From Lentibacillus cibarius (GTDB taxonomy: Bacteria; Bacillota; Bacilli; Bacillales; Amphibacillaceae), in assembly GCF_005887555.1 (NCBI RefSeq), contig NZ_VCIA01000001.1, forward strand, positions 1,550,001 through 1,614,000: a DNA stretch of 64,000 bases. The letters run 5' to 3'. The translations under genes and the position numbers were made by a program. Below, one piece after another: positions 1 through 8,651 of the stretch; the stretch's first letter is position 1; each line of letters opens with the position of its first letter. Under the pieces are notes generated by a model. That model was given only the letters and a program-made list of their open reading frames with translations. It was not told the origin of the DNA and did no database searches.

Positions 1-260
1 AAGTCAGTTTCGTTGCACATTTTGCCGCATCGTTCATTTTGGGGATTTTGGCCGTGCTATTTATCTCGAATGGGTTCGGTGCGAATGTGGATAAAGTGAT
101 TATTGGCGCCGTCATGCCGCTCGTGCCGGGACTGCATATCACCAATGCTGTGCGCGATCTGATGGCAGGGCACCTCGTCGCCGGCGTTTCCAAAGGGGTT
201 GAATCCGTGCTGACCGCGTTTGCCATTGGTGCTGGCGTGGCAGTTGTGTTTGCGTTTTAA
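1..260 (+). CDS. Threonine/serine exporter family protein, C-terminal part (5' end outside window)
   Basis: The reading frame is open from base 3 and stops at 260, so only the last ~85 residues are present. They are strongly hydrophobic and contain VIIGAVMPLVPGLHITNAVRD, which matches the membrane part of ThrE/DUF1212-type amino-acid exporters (PLVPG followed by a conserved N-x-x-RD). It would act in the cytoplasmic membrane as one half of a split ThrE exporter. The next gene, starting about 50 bp downstream on the same strand, is the matching short half, which supports the assignment. Substrate (threonine/serine) is inferred from the family only. Confidence 0.75.
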   Translation, partial: VSFVAHFAASFILGILAVLFISNGFGANVDKVIIGAVMPLVPGLHITNAVRDLMAGHLVAGVSKGVESVLTAFAIGAGVAVVFAF

Positions 261-313
261 ATCGGTAAAATCGCTTGTCAAATGTCGTCTGATTTTTGAA
301 AGGAAGAATGCTT

Positions 314-760
314 ATGTTATTCACACAAATGGTGACGAGTTTCATTGCCGCAGCAGGTTTTGGGGTGATTTTCAACGCACCAAGACGGGTAATCATTCAG
401 TGCGGCGCTGTCGGTATGGCCGGCTGGATTTTATACTATTTGCTATCGGATGGCGGGATGGATGTCGTTCCCGCGACGTTATTCGGGGCGATGCTTGCGG
501 GAATTCTCAGCCAAATTTGCGCCAAGCTATTCAAAGTACCGGTCATCACGATTAGCGTATCCGGGATTATTCCGCTCGTACCAGGCGGGGCGTCCTATGA
601 TGCGATGCGGCATTTTGTTGAAAATGATTACCATATGGCTGTGCAGCTATCGGCCAAAGTCATGCTGCTGGCTGGAGCGATTGGCATGGGACTCATGTTT
701 TCAGAAGTTGCCAATCAAACGATTAAAAAAATCCACGCAGCACGATCCCGGTCTACCTGA
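314..760 (+). CDS. Threonine/serine exporter, small subunit (YjjB/DUF3815-like)
   Basis: A 148-residue membrane protein with about four hydrophobic segments. It repeats the family signature in GIIPLVPGGASYDAM, the same PLVPG turn seen in the upstream gene, as expected for the YjjB-like half of two-component ThrE exporters. I chose ATG 314 because AAAGGAAGA lies six bases upstream; ATG 308 and TTG 296 are in frame but placed too close to or upstream of this site. It is co-directional with the preceding partial gene and probably co-transcribed. The pair likely exports threonine or serine, or a dipeptide; the substrate is not shown by the sequence. Confidence 0.78.
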   Translation: MLFTQMVTSFIAAAGFGVIFNAPRRVIIQCGAVGMAGWILYYLLSDGGMDVVPATLFGAMLAGILSQICAKLFKVPVITISVSGIIPLVPGGASYDAMRHFVENDYHMAVQLSAKVMLLAGAIGMGLMFSEVANQTIKKIHAARSRST

Positions 761-806
761 CTTATAACCGCAGTCAAGCCCGGCCGTTTAGGCGAAAAAT
801 TGCCTG

Positions 807-1097
807 CTATTCCTCATGGGTAATGGCATCAATCAGCAGAACAATTGCCGTAATAATATGCATGGTTATACCGACGAATGGAATGACAGCAATAAATGAC
901 GTCACCATGCCTAAGATGCTTCCCGCCATACTTCCCTTGGCGTTGCGCGCAATCAGCAATGTAATAAAATGAGCAATGAACATGACAAACAAAATGCCCC
1001 AGGACGTGCTGAAAACAAACGCAGCACCAACGAATGGGATGCCCAGAAAAGCCTCACTACCGCCAGTAATAAACTTCATGATTCGTGATAATGACAT
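807..1097 (-). CDS. Small hydrophobic membrane protein of unknown function
   Basis: A 96-residue protein with three predicted membrane segments (roughly residues 12-34, 36-50 and 62-90), separated by a short basic-glycine loop (ARNAKGSMAGS). I do not recognise the family. The start at 1097 is preferred over an upstream in-frame codon at 1112 because GGGGGGTG lies six bases before it. It is convergent with the exporter pair and stands alone; no operon partner is visible. Confidence 0.65.
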   Translation of the reverse strand: MSLSRIMKFITGGSEAFLGIPFVGAAFVFSTSWGILFVMFIAHFITLLIARNAKGSMAGSILGMVTSFIAVIPFVGITMHIITAIVLLIDAITHEE

Positions 1098-1169
1098 GAA
1101 TTCACCCCCCAATGAACAATCCTTTCCCTAAGCATAGCATATTTTTATGCAAAAAAACGAATGCTTTTG

Positions 1170-1250
1170 GCTACGCTCGCCACCGGGCCGCGCGACTTTT
1201 CCCGTTTTCGTGCGACTTCCACCCCGGACCCGGAAAACTACAAATGATTC
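1170..1250. repeat. GC-rich GCGCGAC-type intergenic repeat block
   Basis: The stretch between comK and the small membrane gene contains GGCCGCGCGACTTTT and, 20 bp on, GTGCGACTTCC. It belongs to the same loosely conserved intergenic family seen near 24.07, 37.13 and 39.12 kb. No gene is supported here. The block overlaps the last bases of comK. Confidence 0.5.
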
Positions 1251-1717
1251 CAGGGAAAAGTGTTTCCTCCAAAGAAAAACGGGCGGCTCAGCTTGGCAAT
1301 CAGCTCACCCGTCCGCTTATATTGCATATCGAATGTTTGCCGGGATGTATTGACATATAACCCTGTTCCATCATGGAAGGAAACGTATGTTCTATCATCA
1401 CGCTGTTCATAATAATCGATGTGATAAAACGACAGCCAGACATTATCTTTTTTCTTGGACGAGGCTGTTGGCAGCATGTAAACGCCTTGTTCTTGGATAA
1501 CCGGTACAGGTACTTTACTGCATACATTCAACAGCCTCTTTACCGATCCACGCCTGCCTTCCAGCGTCGCGCCATTTAGCACGCACGTATTATCAATGAT
1601 TCTCTCCGGGTGGTACACCGAATGTCGCCGTCGGGAAACCTCCAAAATGAGTGAGCGATAATACGATGCGTCTTTCGCTAAAATAGCCTTCGTCTGCTGT
1701 GAGATAATATAAACCAT
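1238..1717 (-). CDS. comK: Competence transcription factor ComK homologue
   Basis: A 159-residue protein aligning along its length with B. subtilis ComK as I recall it (192 residues): IIDNTCVLNGATLEGRR corresponds to the ComK segment around IVDRSCRFFGSSYAGRK, and VYMLPTASSKK to FLFPTLSSTR. ComK is the master activator of the late competence genes and binds paired AT-boxes. The start follows GGGGGAAGACAC. The protein is shorter than B. subtilis ComK at both ends, as in several related genera, so competence cannot be inferred from this alone. Two ComK variants (ComK1/ComK2) exist in some Bacillaceae; which one this is cannot be told here. Confidence 0.85.
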   Translation of the reverse strand: MVYIISQQTKAILAKDASYYRSLILEVSRRRHSVYHPERIIDNTCVLNGATLEGRRGSVKRLLNVCSKVPVPVIQEQGVYMLPTASSKKKDNVWLSFYHIDYYEQRDDRTYVSFHDGTGLYVNTSRQTFDMQYKRTGELIAKLSRPFFFGGNTFPWNHL

Positions 1718-1868
1718 GTGTCTTCCCCCTGGCTGGTGTGGTTAATGAGAAAATAGCCGCTTCCTTTAAAACAATTAAGCCTATTGTACTACGATTCCCA
1801 TGGATAATCTATTCTCATTTTGAAAAATGCATCAATTTTTTACAGCAGACAGCTGAGAATGTCCATAT

Positions 1869-1899
1869 AAAAAATCCCCTCGTACTGAAGGGGATTTTT
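1869..1899 (-). terminator. Intrinsic terminator of the acidic lipoprotein gene
   Basis: AAAAATCCCCT and AGGGGATTTTT form a perfect 11-bp stem with an 8-base loop, 13 bases past the lipoprotein stop. The flanking A and T runs make it usable in both directions. Confidence 0.85.
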
Positions 1900-1911
1900 G
1901 CCAAACGTGTA

Positions 1912-2205
1912 CTATTGATTGTTATTATTATCGTTGTCGTCATTACCCAGGTTGACGTCATTCTCGTTATCATTATCATCTTCATTCAGATCGACGTCAT
2001 TATCATTCATGTCGGCGTCATCATCATTATCAAGCTGTGGATCGTCCTGATTCTCACCATTCATATCAGGATTATCTTCCTCCTGATTCAGTGGTGCTTC
2101 ATCATCACCATCAACCGGGTCATCTTGGTCATCAGTCCCACACGCAGCCATCAGTGACAATGCCAAAATTGGTGCACCGATTTTAAAGAGCCATTTTTGT
2201 CCCAT
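1912..2205 (-). CDS. Small acidic lipoprotein, function unknown
   Basis: A 97-residue secreted lipoprotein. The N-terminus is MGQKWLFKIG followed by a hydrophobic stretch and the lipobox LMAAC (Cys about residue 22), so it should be lipid-anchored on the outer face of the membrane. The mature part is almost only Asp, Asn and Glu (for example DDDADMNDNDVDLNEDD). AAAGGAGGG precedes ATG 2205 by nine bases; the TTG at 2211 lies too close to it. Such very acidic low-complexity lipoproteins are common in halotolerant Bacillaceae. The plus-strand open frame across it is an antisense shadow. No function can be assigned. Confidence 0.7.
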   Translation of the reverse strand: MGQKWLFKIGAPILALSLMAACGTDDQDDPVDGDDEAPLNQEEDNPDMNGENQDDPQLDNDDDADMNDNDVDLNEDDNDNENDVNLGNDDNDNNNNQ

Positions 2206-2340
2206 GTGCAAATTCCCTCCTTTGTATTTATTATCGCTTATAGCTTTACCATCAACGGAACAAGTGATACTTAAATTTTTATAATAAAGAAGTCTCTGCT
2301 CCTTTGCTCAGCCGCCCCGGGAAAAGGTCCATTAGACAAT

Positions 2341-2402
2341 AAAAAATCCGAACCGGTGCAACATCTAGCGTGAGCATGTTGCATCGTCGTTCGGATTTTT
2401 CT
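2341..2402 (-). terminator. Long stem-loop terminator downstream of fabZ
   Basis: Outer arms AAAAATCCGAA and TTCGGATTTTT enclose a second stem, TGCAACAT with ATGTTGCA. Position after fabZ and the T run on the minus strand fit a rho-independent terminator. Confidence 0.85.
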
Positions 2403-2468
2403 TAAGCCTTTGTCCCAGTTTCATTTTTACATGGTGGTTGAACGGTAGCGGGGGTCCTGTACATACGT

Positions 2469-2888
2469 TTATTTTATCGCGAACGTAATCTCTGCTTCAC
2501 AGGCCACCTCGCCATCAACGGTCGCAACGCCTTTCCCTTTGCCAACCGAACCTTTTACCCGGACAATGTCCACCTCCAGCTGCAACTGATCTCCAGGTTT
2601 AACTTGACGCTTGAAGCGGCATTTATCGAGCCCGGCCAGAAAGCCAATTTTTCCTTGGTTTTCTTCCATCCCGAGTACGCCAATCGCCCCGGTTTGTGCA
2701 AGTGCTTCAACAATAAGGACACCTGGCATCACCGGATAATCTGGGAAATGCCCTTGAAAATAAGGTTCATTTGCCGTTACATTTTTCACTGCGGTCACAC
2801 GCTTGCCTTCTTCCATCTCCGTCACTTTATCGACAAGCAAAAAGGGATAGCGGTGTGGAATGGTTTCTTTAATCTGGTCAATATCCAT
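2469..2888 (-). CDS. fabZ: 3-hydroxyacyl-ACP dehydratase FabZ
   Basis: A 139-residue hot-dog-fold enzyme that dehydrates 3-hydroxyacyl-ACP to trans-2-enoyl-ACP in type II fatty-acid elongation in the cytosol. The catalytic His47 lies in [14 protein letters not shown] and the catalytic Glu61 in LIVEALAQ, both in canonical context; [10 protein letters not shown] at residues 11-20 is the family N-terminal signature. Length is typical (about 140). The start follows AGGAGAGATTCGG. As in B. subtilis it lies beside flhP-flhO-mbl. Confidence 0.97.
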   Translation of the reverse strand: MDIDQIKETIPHRYPFLLVDKVTEMEEGKRVTAVKNVTANEPYFQGHFPDYPVMPGVLIVEALAQTGAIGVLGMEENQGKIGFLAGLDKCRFKRQVKPGDQLQLEVDIVRVKGSVGKGKGVATVDGEVACEAEITFAIK

Positions 2889-3067
2889 CCGAATCTCTCC
2901 TTATCATATGTATCATGCGCTCATTATAGCAAAAAAAGCACAATAAGCGCCAAAGCTTTAGACGCGGACAACTGCCTCGTTGCATTTATTACTGATTCAA
3001 CATCTAACGGGGAACATTTGAATCACTTTTCGGATTTCGCTTGGATGCTACATTTTTGTCCCGGCTA

Positions 3068-3637
3068 TTATCCTTCTTTCGTTACAATATCGATAATGTG
3101 CTGCCATGTTTCCCATTTGAGTGCGTCAATCGGGGTGCCATCTCCAATCACGCCATAACCAATCATGGATCCGGCAACGAGCGCCACTACAGAACATACG
3201 AATACAACAATTAGACGGAGCCAGATTGGAAATATGCGGCGGCGCGGCTTTGGCTGTTTATGTTGCCGTTTTTCCTGTTTCCGCTTTTGTTTCTGTTCTT
3301 TCCGGGTCATATGATCAGCCGATTGCGCGAGTTCTTTCCGCTGGTTTTTCTTTGATTCACCGGCTTGCCGTTGCTGTTTCCGCCTGGTGCGTGTTGCTTT
3401 CGGTTGCGGTTGCTTCGCCGGTTCTGCGGCTGCCGCCCCACTCGATGGCTCACGTGCTTCTGGTTGCAGTTGCTCCGCTTGTTCCATCACTGATTCGTCG
3501 CTGTTTTGCTGTTTCCTTTCCGCTTCCCCGGACACGGATTGTTCTTGATCGCGTTCTTTTTCCAGCACTGTGACGGCTTGCTCGTCGTTTCGTGTCTGTT
3601 TGTTTTCCGCTGTCCGTTCGCTCTGATTCGTTGGCAT
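3068..3637 (-). CDS. EpuA-like membrane protein (often called DNA-directed RNA polymerase subunit beta)
   Basis: A 189-residue protein with a long hydrophilic, Gln/Lys/Arg/Glu-rich N-terminal region (about residues 1-130, including RKEQKQKRKQEKRQHKQPK), a single membrane segment (IWLRLIVVFVCSVVALVAG) and a short conserved extracytoplasmic tail with GYGVIGDGTP and a Trp-rich end. The membrane segment and tail match the EpuA family, which databases often label RNA polymerase subunit beta although it is not RpoB. AAGGAG lies nine bases before ATG 3637, so the start at 3709 is rejected. Function unknown; same place between fabZ and flhP as in B. subtilis relatives. Confidence 0.72.
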   Translation of the reverse strand: MPTNQSERTAENKQTRNDEQAVTVLEKERDQEQSVSGEAERKQQNSDESVMEQAEQLQPEAREPSSGAAAAEPAKQPQPKATRTRRKQQRQAGESKKNQRKELAQSADHMTRKEQKQKRKQEKRQHKQPKPRRRIFPIWLRLIVVFVCSVVALVAGSMIGYGVIGDGTPIDALKWETWQHIIDIVTKEG

Positions 3638-3755
3638 GACTCGTTTCTCCTTACTCCGTTTGTTGCTTACTGTAGCGCACCGGCCCGCTCCCAAGACCGG
3701 CCGCCTCATCTACCGGCCGGATGTTCACACCTGTTACCGGTATTTGTCCTTCAGG

Positions 3756-4586
3756 TTATCGCAGCTGGTTAATTAATCCTTGCATTTGATCGGTCATCGT
3801 TATGGTTCTGGCGTTGAACTGGTATGATCGCTGTGTGGAAATCATATCAGTCATTTGTTTGGCAACATCAACGTTCGACTTTTCCAGTGCATTGTTTTTC
3901 AACATGGGCTCGCCTGTGCCCGCCGCTTGCATCACTTCATCAGCTGTAAATCCGAGTTCGCCCAAGTCTGGCAGCCGAAACTGATTGTCCCCTGCTGCTT
4001 CCAGTAATTGTGGCCGGATAGCTTCGGTAATTGCAAGCGTTCCGACATGCTCAGACGTGTTCCCGCGTTTGACCGTGACCCCGCCATCCGGTTGAATGGT
4101 AATGCTATCAAAATCATCACGAAAGACAATCCGCCCGTTTTCACCAAGTACCGGGTGGCCGTCTTTTGTTGTCAGCATTACTTCCTCATTATTATTCACA
4201 GGGCTTAAATAAAATGACCCATCACGGGTGTAACGGGTTTCTGTTCCGCCATTTTCCGTCACCTGCATTTGATAGAGGTGATTTTTCCCGAGCAGTGCGG
4301 TGTCCAGTGCACGACCGGTTTCTTGAATGGCGCCCTGTGTGAAATCCATATCAATCGAACCAAGCTTCGCCCCTGAACCGACTCGAATACCGTCTGGTGT
4401 CAGTCGCCCTTGTGCGTTAGCAGGGGCTGTCATGTTATCGATCTCTTGGAATAGCAATGAGGAAAATTCTGCCTGACGATTTTTGTAACCGGTCGTCTGA
4501 CTATTGGCTAGATTATTCCCGGTGATATCCAGTTTATTTTGTAGCTGGTTCATCGTAACTGCCGCCTGGATCATTGTTCGCGACAT
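3756..4586 (-). CDS. flhP: Flagellar hook-basal body (FlgF/FlgG-type) protein FlhP
   Basis: A 276-residue axial flagellar protein. The N-terminal rod signature LDITGNNLANSQTTGYKNRQ (residues about 19-38) and the C-terminal coiled region SNVDVAKQMTDMISTQRSYQ are those of FlgG-like proteins, which assemble outside the membrane after export by the flagellar type III apparatus. It follows flhO with an 11-bp gap, so they form one operon read from mbl. B. subtilis carries the same mbl-flhO-flhP order. The split of names between the two paralogues rests on that order. Confidence 0.9.
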   Translation of the reverse strand: MSRTMIQAAVTMNQLQNKLDITGNNLANSQTTGYKNRQAEFSSLLFQEIDNMTAPANAQGRLTPDGIRVGSGAKLGSIDMDFTQGAIQETGRALDTALLGKNHLYQMQVTENGGTETRYTRDGSFYLSPVNNNEEVMLTTKDGHPVLGENGRIVFRDDFDSITIQPDGGVTVKRGNTSEHVGTLAITEAIRPQLLEAAGDNQFRLPDLGELGFTADEVMQAAGTGEPMLKNNALEKSNVDVAKQMTDMISTQRSYQFNARTITMTDQMQGLINQLR

Positions 4587-4597
4587 GCCAACCCCTC

Positions 4598-5389
4598 CTA
4601 GCGTAATCGGGCAATTTCACTAACAGCCTTGCCCATACTTTTGTCATAAGCTTTCAGTACGCGCTGGTTCGTTTCAAACGTCCGGTACGACTCCATCATT
4701 TGCGTCATGGCTTGCGTCGCATCGAGATTGGAACGCTCAAGCGCACCCTGACGAACGGTATAGCCCGCTCCGGCCGGGATTCCACCCGCCTCGCCCCTGA
4801 ACAAGCCACTGCCTTCTTTGGTAAGTGTGTTGGCGTTGTCCGTGTAGGCTATCCCGAGGGGTGTCGCTTGCCCGTCAGCCTGTACAACGCCCTGTTCAGT
4901 GACGTCGAAATCCATGCCGCCCGTCTGAACCGGTGCGCCCGCTTCATCAAGCACGTAATACCCCTGCTGCGTCGTGAGAAAACCGTTCCCGTCAACGGTA
5001 AAGTTGCCGTTGCGTGTATAGCGGCGTTCTCCGTCTGCATTTTGAACGGTGAAAAATAAGCTACCCGTCTCATCCGGAAGCGATTCGTTACGTAAGGCTA
5101 AATCGGTTGAATTACCGGTATCGCGGACATCCCCTTGCCCGTAATTCGGTACATTTTCCTGGACATAAACGCCCGTATGTAGCGACCCGATTGGATCTTG
5201 GACAGGGCGCTCGATCGGGACGTGCTGCTTACCCATCCGGTACATCAGCATTTCCGGAAATGCTCTGACGACAGGCTGATCTGCTTTATAGCCCGGCGTG
5301 TTAGCATTGGCGATATTGTTGGACAGCGCCTCCTGCCGTCGCTGCTGGGCAATCATTCCACTGGTTGCTGTATAAAATCCTCTCAGCAT
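4598..5389 (-). CDS. flhO: Flagellar hook-basal body (FlgF/FlgG-type) protein FlhO
   Basis: A 263-residue paralogue of the next gene. It starts MLRGFYTATSGMIAQQRRQE, has the rod motif LSNNIANANTPGYKADQ and ends with SNLDATQAMTQMMESYRTFE, the conserved C-terminal heptad region of rod and hook proteins. It likely forms part of the flagellar rod together with FlhP. It lies about 107 bp downstream of mbl on the same strand; co-transcription with mbl is plausible because no terminator is visible between them. Confidence 0.9.
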   Translation of the reverse strand: MLRGFYTATSGMIAQQRRQEALSNNIANANTPGYKADQPVVRAFPEMLMYRMGKQHVPIERPVQDPIGSLHTGVYVQENVPNYGQGDVRDTGNSTDLALRNESLPDETGSLFFTVQNADGERRYTRNGNFTVDGNGFLTTQQGYYVLDEAGAPVQTGGMDFDVTEQGVVQADGQATPLGIAYTDNANTLTKEGSGLFRGEAGGIPAGAGYTVRQGALERSNLDATQAMTQMMESYRTFETNQRVLKAYDKSMGKAVSEIARLR

Positions 5390-5496
5390 AAGCCTTCCCC
5401 TTCCCTTTAATGGATATTTTCAGGCGATAGCGGTGCGCCGGCGCCTATCGTTCAAAGGCACATGTTTATCGTGCAAGCATGAAGGGTAATGCTGCT

Positions 5497-6498
5497 TTAC
5501 ACGATTTTTTTCCGTTCGACTTTATCGACATTTTCCAGCATGATGCCCGTTCCCTTGGCAACACAGTTCATCGGTTCGTCTGCCAAGAATACAGGTACTT
5601 TCAATTCCTCAGCCAGAAGTCGGTCTATACCGTGCAAGAGCGCGCCGCCACCGGTCAGCGTAACCCCGCGATCAATGATGTCAGCAGACAATTCCGGCGG
5701 TGTACGCTCCAGCACCTGCTTGGCACCCTGTGTAATCAGTGCTACCGACTCACGCAAGGCTTCTTCAATTTCCTCCGAGTGAACAGTGATCGTCCGCGGC
5801 AACCCGCTAACCATATCTCGGCCGCGAATATCCAGCTCCTCGTGGCGGGAATCTTGGAAAACGGTCGCTACATTAATTTTTATATCTTCAGCTGTCCGTT
5901 CCCCAATCAGCAATTTATATTTCTTCTTAATAAACTGTAGAATTTCAACATCAAATTTATCCCCAGCCATTTTGACCGATTCCGCTGTAACAATATTGCC
6001 CATCGATAAAACGGCTACATCTGTCGTTCCTCCACCGATGTCAACAATCATGTTACCGCTCGGCTGGAAAATCTCCATCCCGGCACCAACCGCTGCAACT
6101 TTTGGTTCTTCCTCCAGATAAACCTTCTTGCCACCGGATTTCTCTGCCGCTTCCTTAATCGCCTTTTGCTCGACCTTCGTAATGTTTGTCGGGCAACAAA
6201 TCAGCATTTTTGGCTTCGACAGGAATCCCTTCACATTTATTTTATTAATAAAATATTTTAGCATCGCTTCAGTCACATCAAAGTCAGCAATCACCCCATC
6301 CTTTAACGGGCGGATCGCTTCTATATTTCCAGGTGTTCGTCCGACCATGCGGCGTGCTGCTTCTCCGACTTCCAGCACACGACCGGTATTGCGATCCATT
6401 GCCACAACAGCCGGCTCGTTCAAAACAATTCCTTTTCCTTTCACATGAATCAACACATTGGCCGTCCCAAGGTCGATCCCGATATCCCTAGCAAACAT
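5497..6498 (-). CDS. mbl: MreB-like actin homologue Mbl
   Basis: A 333-residue bacterial actin that organises lateral wall synthesis at the inner face of the membrane. Phosphate-binding loops are present: GIDLGTANVLIHVKGKG near the N-terminus, DIGGGTTDVAVLS in the middle and LTGGGALLHGID near the C-terminus. Length equals B. subtilis Mbl (333). It starts with an ATG preceded by CAGGGAGG. The flhO-flhP pair downstream and (after an insertion) spoIIID upstream identify it as Mbl rather than MreB or MreBH. Confidence 0.95.
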   Translation of the reverse strand: MFARDIGIDLGTANVLIHVKGKGIVLNEPAVVAMDRNTGRVLEVGEAARRMVGRTPGNIEAIRPLKDGVIADFDVTEAMLKYFINKINVKGFLSKPKMLICCPTNITKVEQKAIKEAAEKSGGKKVYLEEEPKVAAVGAGMEIFQPSGNMIVDIGGGTTDVAVLSMGNIVTAESVKMAGDKFDVEILQFIKKKYKLLIGERTAEDIKINVATVFQDSRHEELDIRGRDMVSGLPRTITVHSEEIEEALRESVALITQGAKQVLERTPPELSADIIDRGVTLTGGGALLHGIDRLLAEELKVPVFLADEPMNCVAKGTGIMLENVDKVERKKIV

Positions 6499-6556
6499 GC
6501 ATGAAAGCCTCCCTGAATATCAAATACTTTCCGTACCTATAAAAAGACATATTCCT

Positions 6557-6590
6557 ACTAATATTATATTTTACCACAAAAAACAACATG
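6557..6590 (-). promoter_or_regulatory. Possible mbl promoter (-10 only clear)
   Basis: On the minus strand a perfect TATAAT (plus-strand bases 6563-6568) lies about 65 bp upstream of the mbl start inside an AT-rich stretch. A convincing -35 at 17 bp is lacking, so the assignment is weak. It sits only about 90 bp from the edge of the 21-bp repeat array. Confidence 0.35.
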
Positions 6591-6658
6591 TAACTGCAAA
6601 TTTCGAAAAAAATATTAGAAAAAAAAGGAAGAAGGACCCGCGCGCCCTGTGCGGTGCA

Positions 6659-7427
6659 GATCCGTCGATGTGCAGTGCTTTTCCGTCGATGGGCGCTCCT
6701 ATTCCGTTGATGTGCGGCGCTGTTCCGTTGATGTGCGGCGCTATTCCGTTGATGGGCGGGGCTGTTCCGTTGATGTGCGGCGCTATTCCGTTGATGTGCA
6801 GTGCTGTTCCGTCGATGTGTGGCGCTATTCCGTCGATGGGCAGTGCTATTCCGTCGATGTGCGCTGCTATTCCGTCGATGTGCAGTGCTATTCCGTTGAT
6901 GTGCAGTGCTATTCCGTCGATGGGCGCTCCTATTCCGTTGATGTGCAGTGCTGTTCCGTTGATGTGCGGGGCTATTCCGTTGATGTCCGGCGCTGTTCCG
7001 TCGATGTGCAGTGCTATTCCGTCGATGGGCGGGGCTATTCCGTTGATGTCCGGCGTTGTTCCGTCGATGGGCGGGGATATTCCGTTGATGTGCAGTGCTA
7101 TTCCGTCGATGGGCGGTGCTGTTCCGTCGATGGGCGGCGCTATTCCGTTGATGTGCAGTGCTATTCCGTCGATGGGCGGTGCTATTCCGTTGATGTGCGC
7201 CGCTATTCCGTTGATGTGCAGTGCTATTCCGTTGATGAGCGGTGCTGTTCCGTTGATGTGCGCTCCTATTCCGTTGATGTGCAGTGCTATTCCGTTGATG
7301 TGCGGGGATGTTCCGTTGATGTGCGCTGCTATTCCGTTGATGTGCGGCGCTATTCCGTTGATGTGCAGTGCTGTTCCGTCGATGTGCGGCGCTATTCCGT
7401 TGATGTGCGCTCCTATTCCGTTGATGT
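6659..7427. repeat. 21-bp minisatellite, array 1 (about 37 units)
   Basis: An uninterrupted head-to-tail array whose unit has the core TTCCGTYGATG followed by variable SC-type and GCT positions. The period is 21 bp throughout. Units differ mostly by transitions and by swaps between a few allowed triplets (TGC, GGC, TCC; then GGC, AGT, GCT, GGG). Because the unit is a multiple of three and lacks stop codons, several frames on both strands stay open over the whole array; these open frames lack ribosome binding sites and are not called as genes. It lies between mbl and a NERD-domain gene, in a place where B. subtilis has mbl and spoIIID adjacent. Confidence 0.95.
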
Positions 7428-7524
7428 TGCGTCCCAGCATTTTTGAGCTAACGTTTTCCGTTCGTTTATCGGCTTCGTAATAACATTTTTTTAAAATATC
7501 ATTATTCAAGCAGGAGTTTGTATA

Positions 7525-8622
7525 ATGGTGTCGAATATTAGTGATATAGAAAAATTCATAAGAAGGAGTGTGTCATTTTTGAGTCCAACTGTTTTAAAAC
7601 CTAGATGTAAATCCCATGCATTATTGGCTTATGAGGCGCTGTTTAGGCAATTTTTACCACAATACCGCAAGCATGAATCCATCATTTCAGAATACAGGAA
7701 GGAAAAGGCCGGTTATGATGGTGAACGAAATGTTGACTACAAGCTTTCCACCTACCCGCGAAAAGATTTCCTCGTCGTTCAAGGCATCCGTCTGAAGAAT
7801 CCACCATTTTACTTCCAAATCGATACGCTTATCCTGACGAGACGATTCATTTGTATCCTTGAAATTAAAAATCAGAAAGGAACGCTTAAATATGATGCAA
7901 GTTTAAAGCAGATGGTACAAGAAATAGATGGAAAAGTCATATCTTACAAGGATCCAATTCTGCAAGCGGAAGCACAAAAAACGCACCTGCGGGAATGGCT
8001 GGCGATGCACGGAATTTTCAATGTCCCCATCGAGGCGCTTGTCGTCATCGCCTATCCGTCAACAATCATCGAAAACGTCCAGGGTGACCCAGGTGTTTAT
8101 AATCAAATCATTCATCGTGAAGGCTTGCATCAGCACCTTGAGCGGGTGGGTCGCAACCATCCGAACCATTTGCTCACCAACGCACAACTGAAAAAATTGT
8201 GCCGTGTCTTAGCTGACGAGGACACCCCACTACAGACAGACATCTTAGAAAAGCACGGCGTCAGTGGCCGTCATTTGATCAGGGGAATCCCATGCAGCAA
8301 ATGCCACACCTATCCGATGAAACGATTATATAAAAATTGGCAATGCCAAAAATGCCTTGCTACCAAACCAAAAGCCCACGAACGTGTCATCTTGGATCAC
8401 TTTCTTCTTCATCAGCCAACTGTCACAAACCAGGAATGCAGAAACCTGCTCCAGATTGATTCCCCAAGAACGGCATACAACATCATGAATACGATGGGGC
8501 TTCATAAATCAGGGAAGAATAGTGCAAGAGTATATCATGCACCACCCCTTAGTGAATTTCCGCAAGATTCCAGTTTCCCGTTCAACTTGCAAAACCATAT
8601 CGCAAAACAAAGCTTGGACTAA
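7525..8622 (+). CDS. NERD-domain (nuclease-related) protein with zinc-ribbon-like region
   Basis: A 365-residue cytosolic protein. Residues about 63-175 form a NERD domain: GYDGER at 63-68, QIDTLILT at 98-105 and LEIKNQKG at 112-119, the D...E-x-K pattern of restriction-endonuclease-fold nucleases. A CSKC...CQKC cluster near residues 255-280 could bind zinc. ATG 7525 has AGGAG eight bases upstream; a TTG at 7579 with GAAGGAG is an equally well served alternative that would remove 18 residues. It is one of very few plus-strand genes and is flanked on both sides by the same 21-bp minisatellite. NERD proteins often occur on mobile or accessory DNA; their substrate is unknown. Confidence 0.85.
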   Translation: MVSNISDIEKFIRRSVSFLSPTVLKPRCKSHALLAYEALFRQFLPQYRKHESIISEYRKEKAGYDGERNVDYKLSTYPRKDFLVVQGIRLKNPPFYFQIDTLILTRRFICILEIKNQKGTLKYDASLKQMVQEIDGKVISYKDPILQAEAQKTHLREWLAMHGIFNVPIEALVVIAYPSTIIENVQGDPGVYNQIIHREGLHQHLERVGRNHPNHLLTNAQLKKLCRVLADEDTPLQTDILEKHGVSGRHLIRGIPCSKCHTYPMKRLYKNWQCQKCLATKPKAHERVILDHFLLHQPTVTNQECRNLLQIDSPRTAYNIMNTMGLHKSGKNSARVYHAPPLSEFPQDSSFPFNLQNHIAKQSLD

Positions 8623-8651
8623 AATATACCCGCAGTTATATTTCGATTCGA

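Noticed and set aside
1738..2157. 139-codon plus-strand frame rich in Ile/Val
   Set aside because: It is the antisense of the acidic lipoprotein gene (GAT/AAT codons read backwards as ATC/ATT) and has no ribosome binding site.
6458..7509. Open frames of 265-340 codons on both strands across 21-bp array 1
   Set aside because: They are produced by a repeat unit whose length is a multiple of three and lacks stops. They have no ribosome binding sites, and variable positions do not favour synonymous changes in any one frame.
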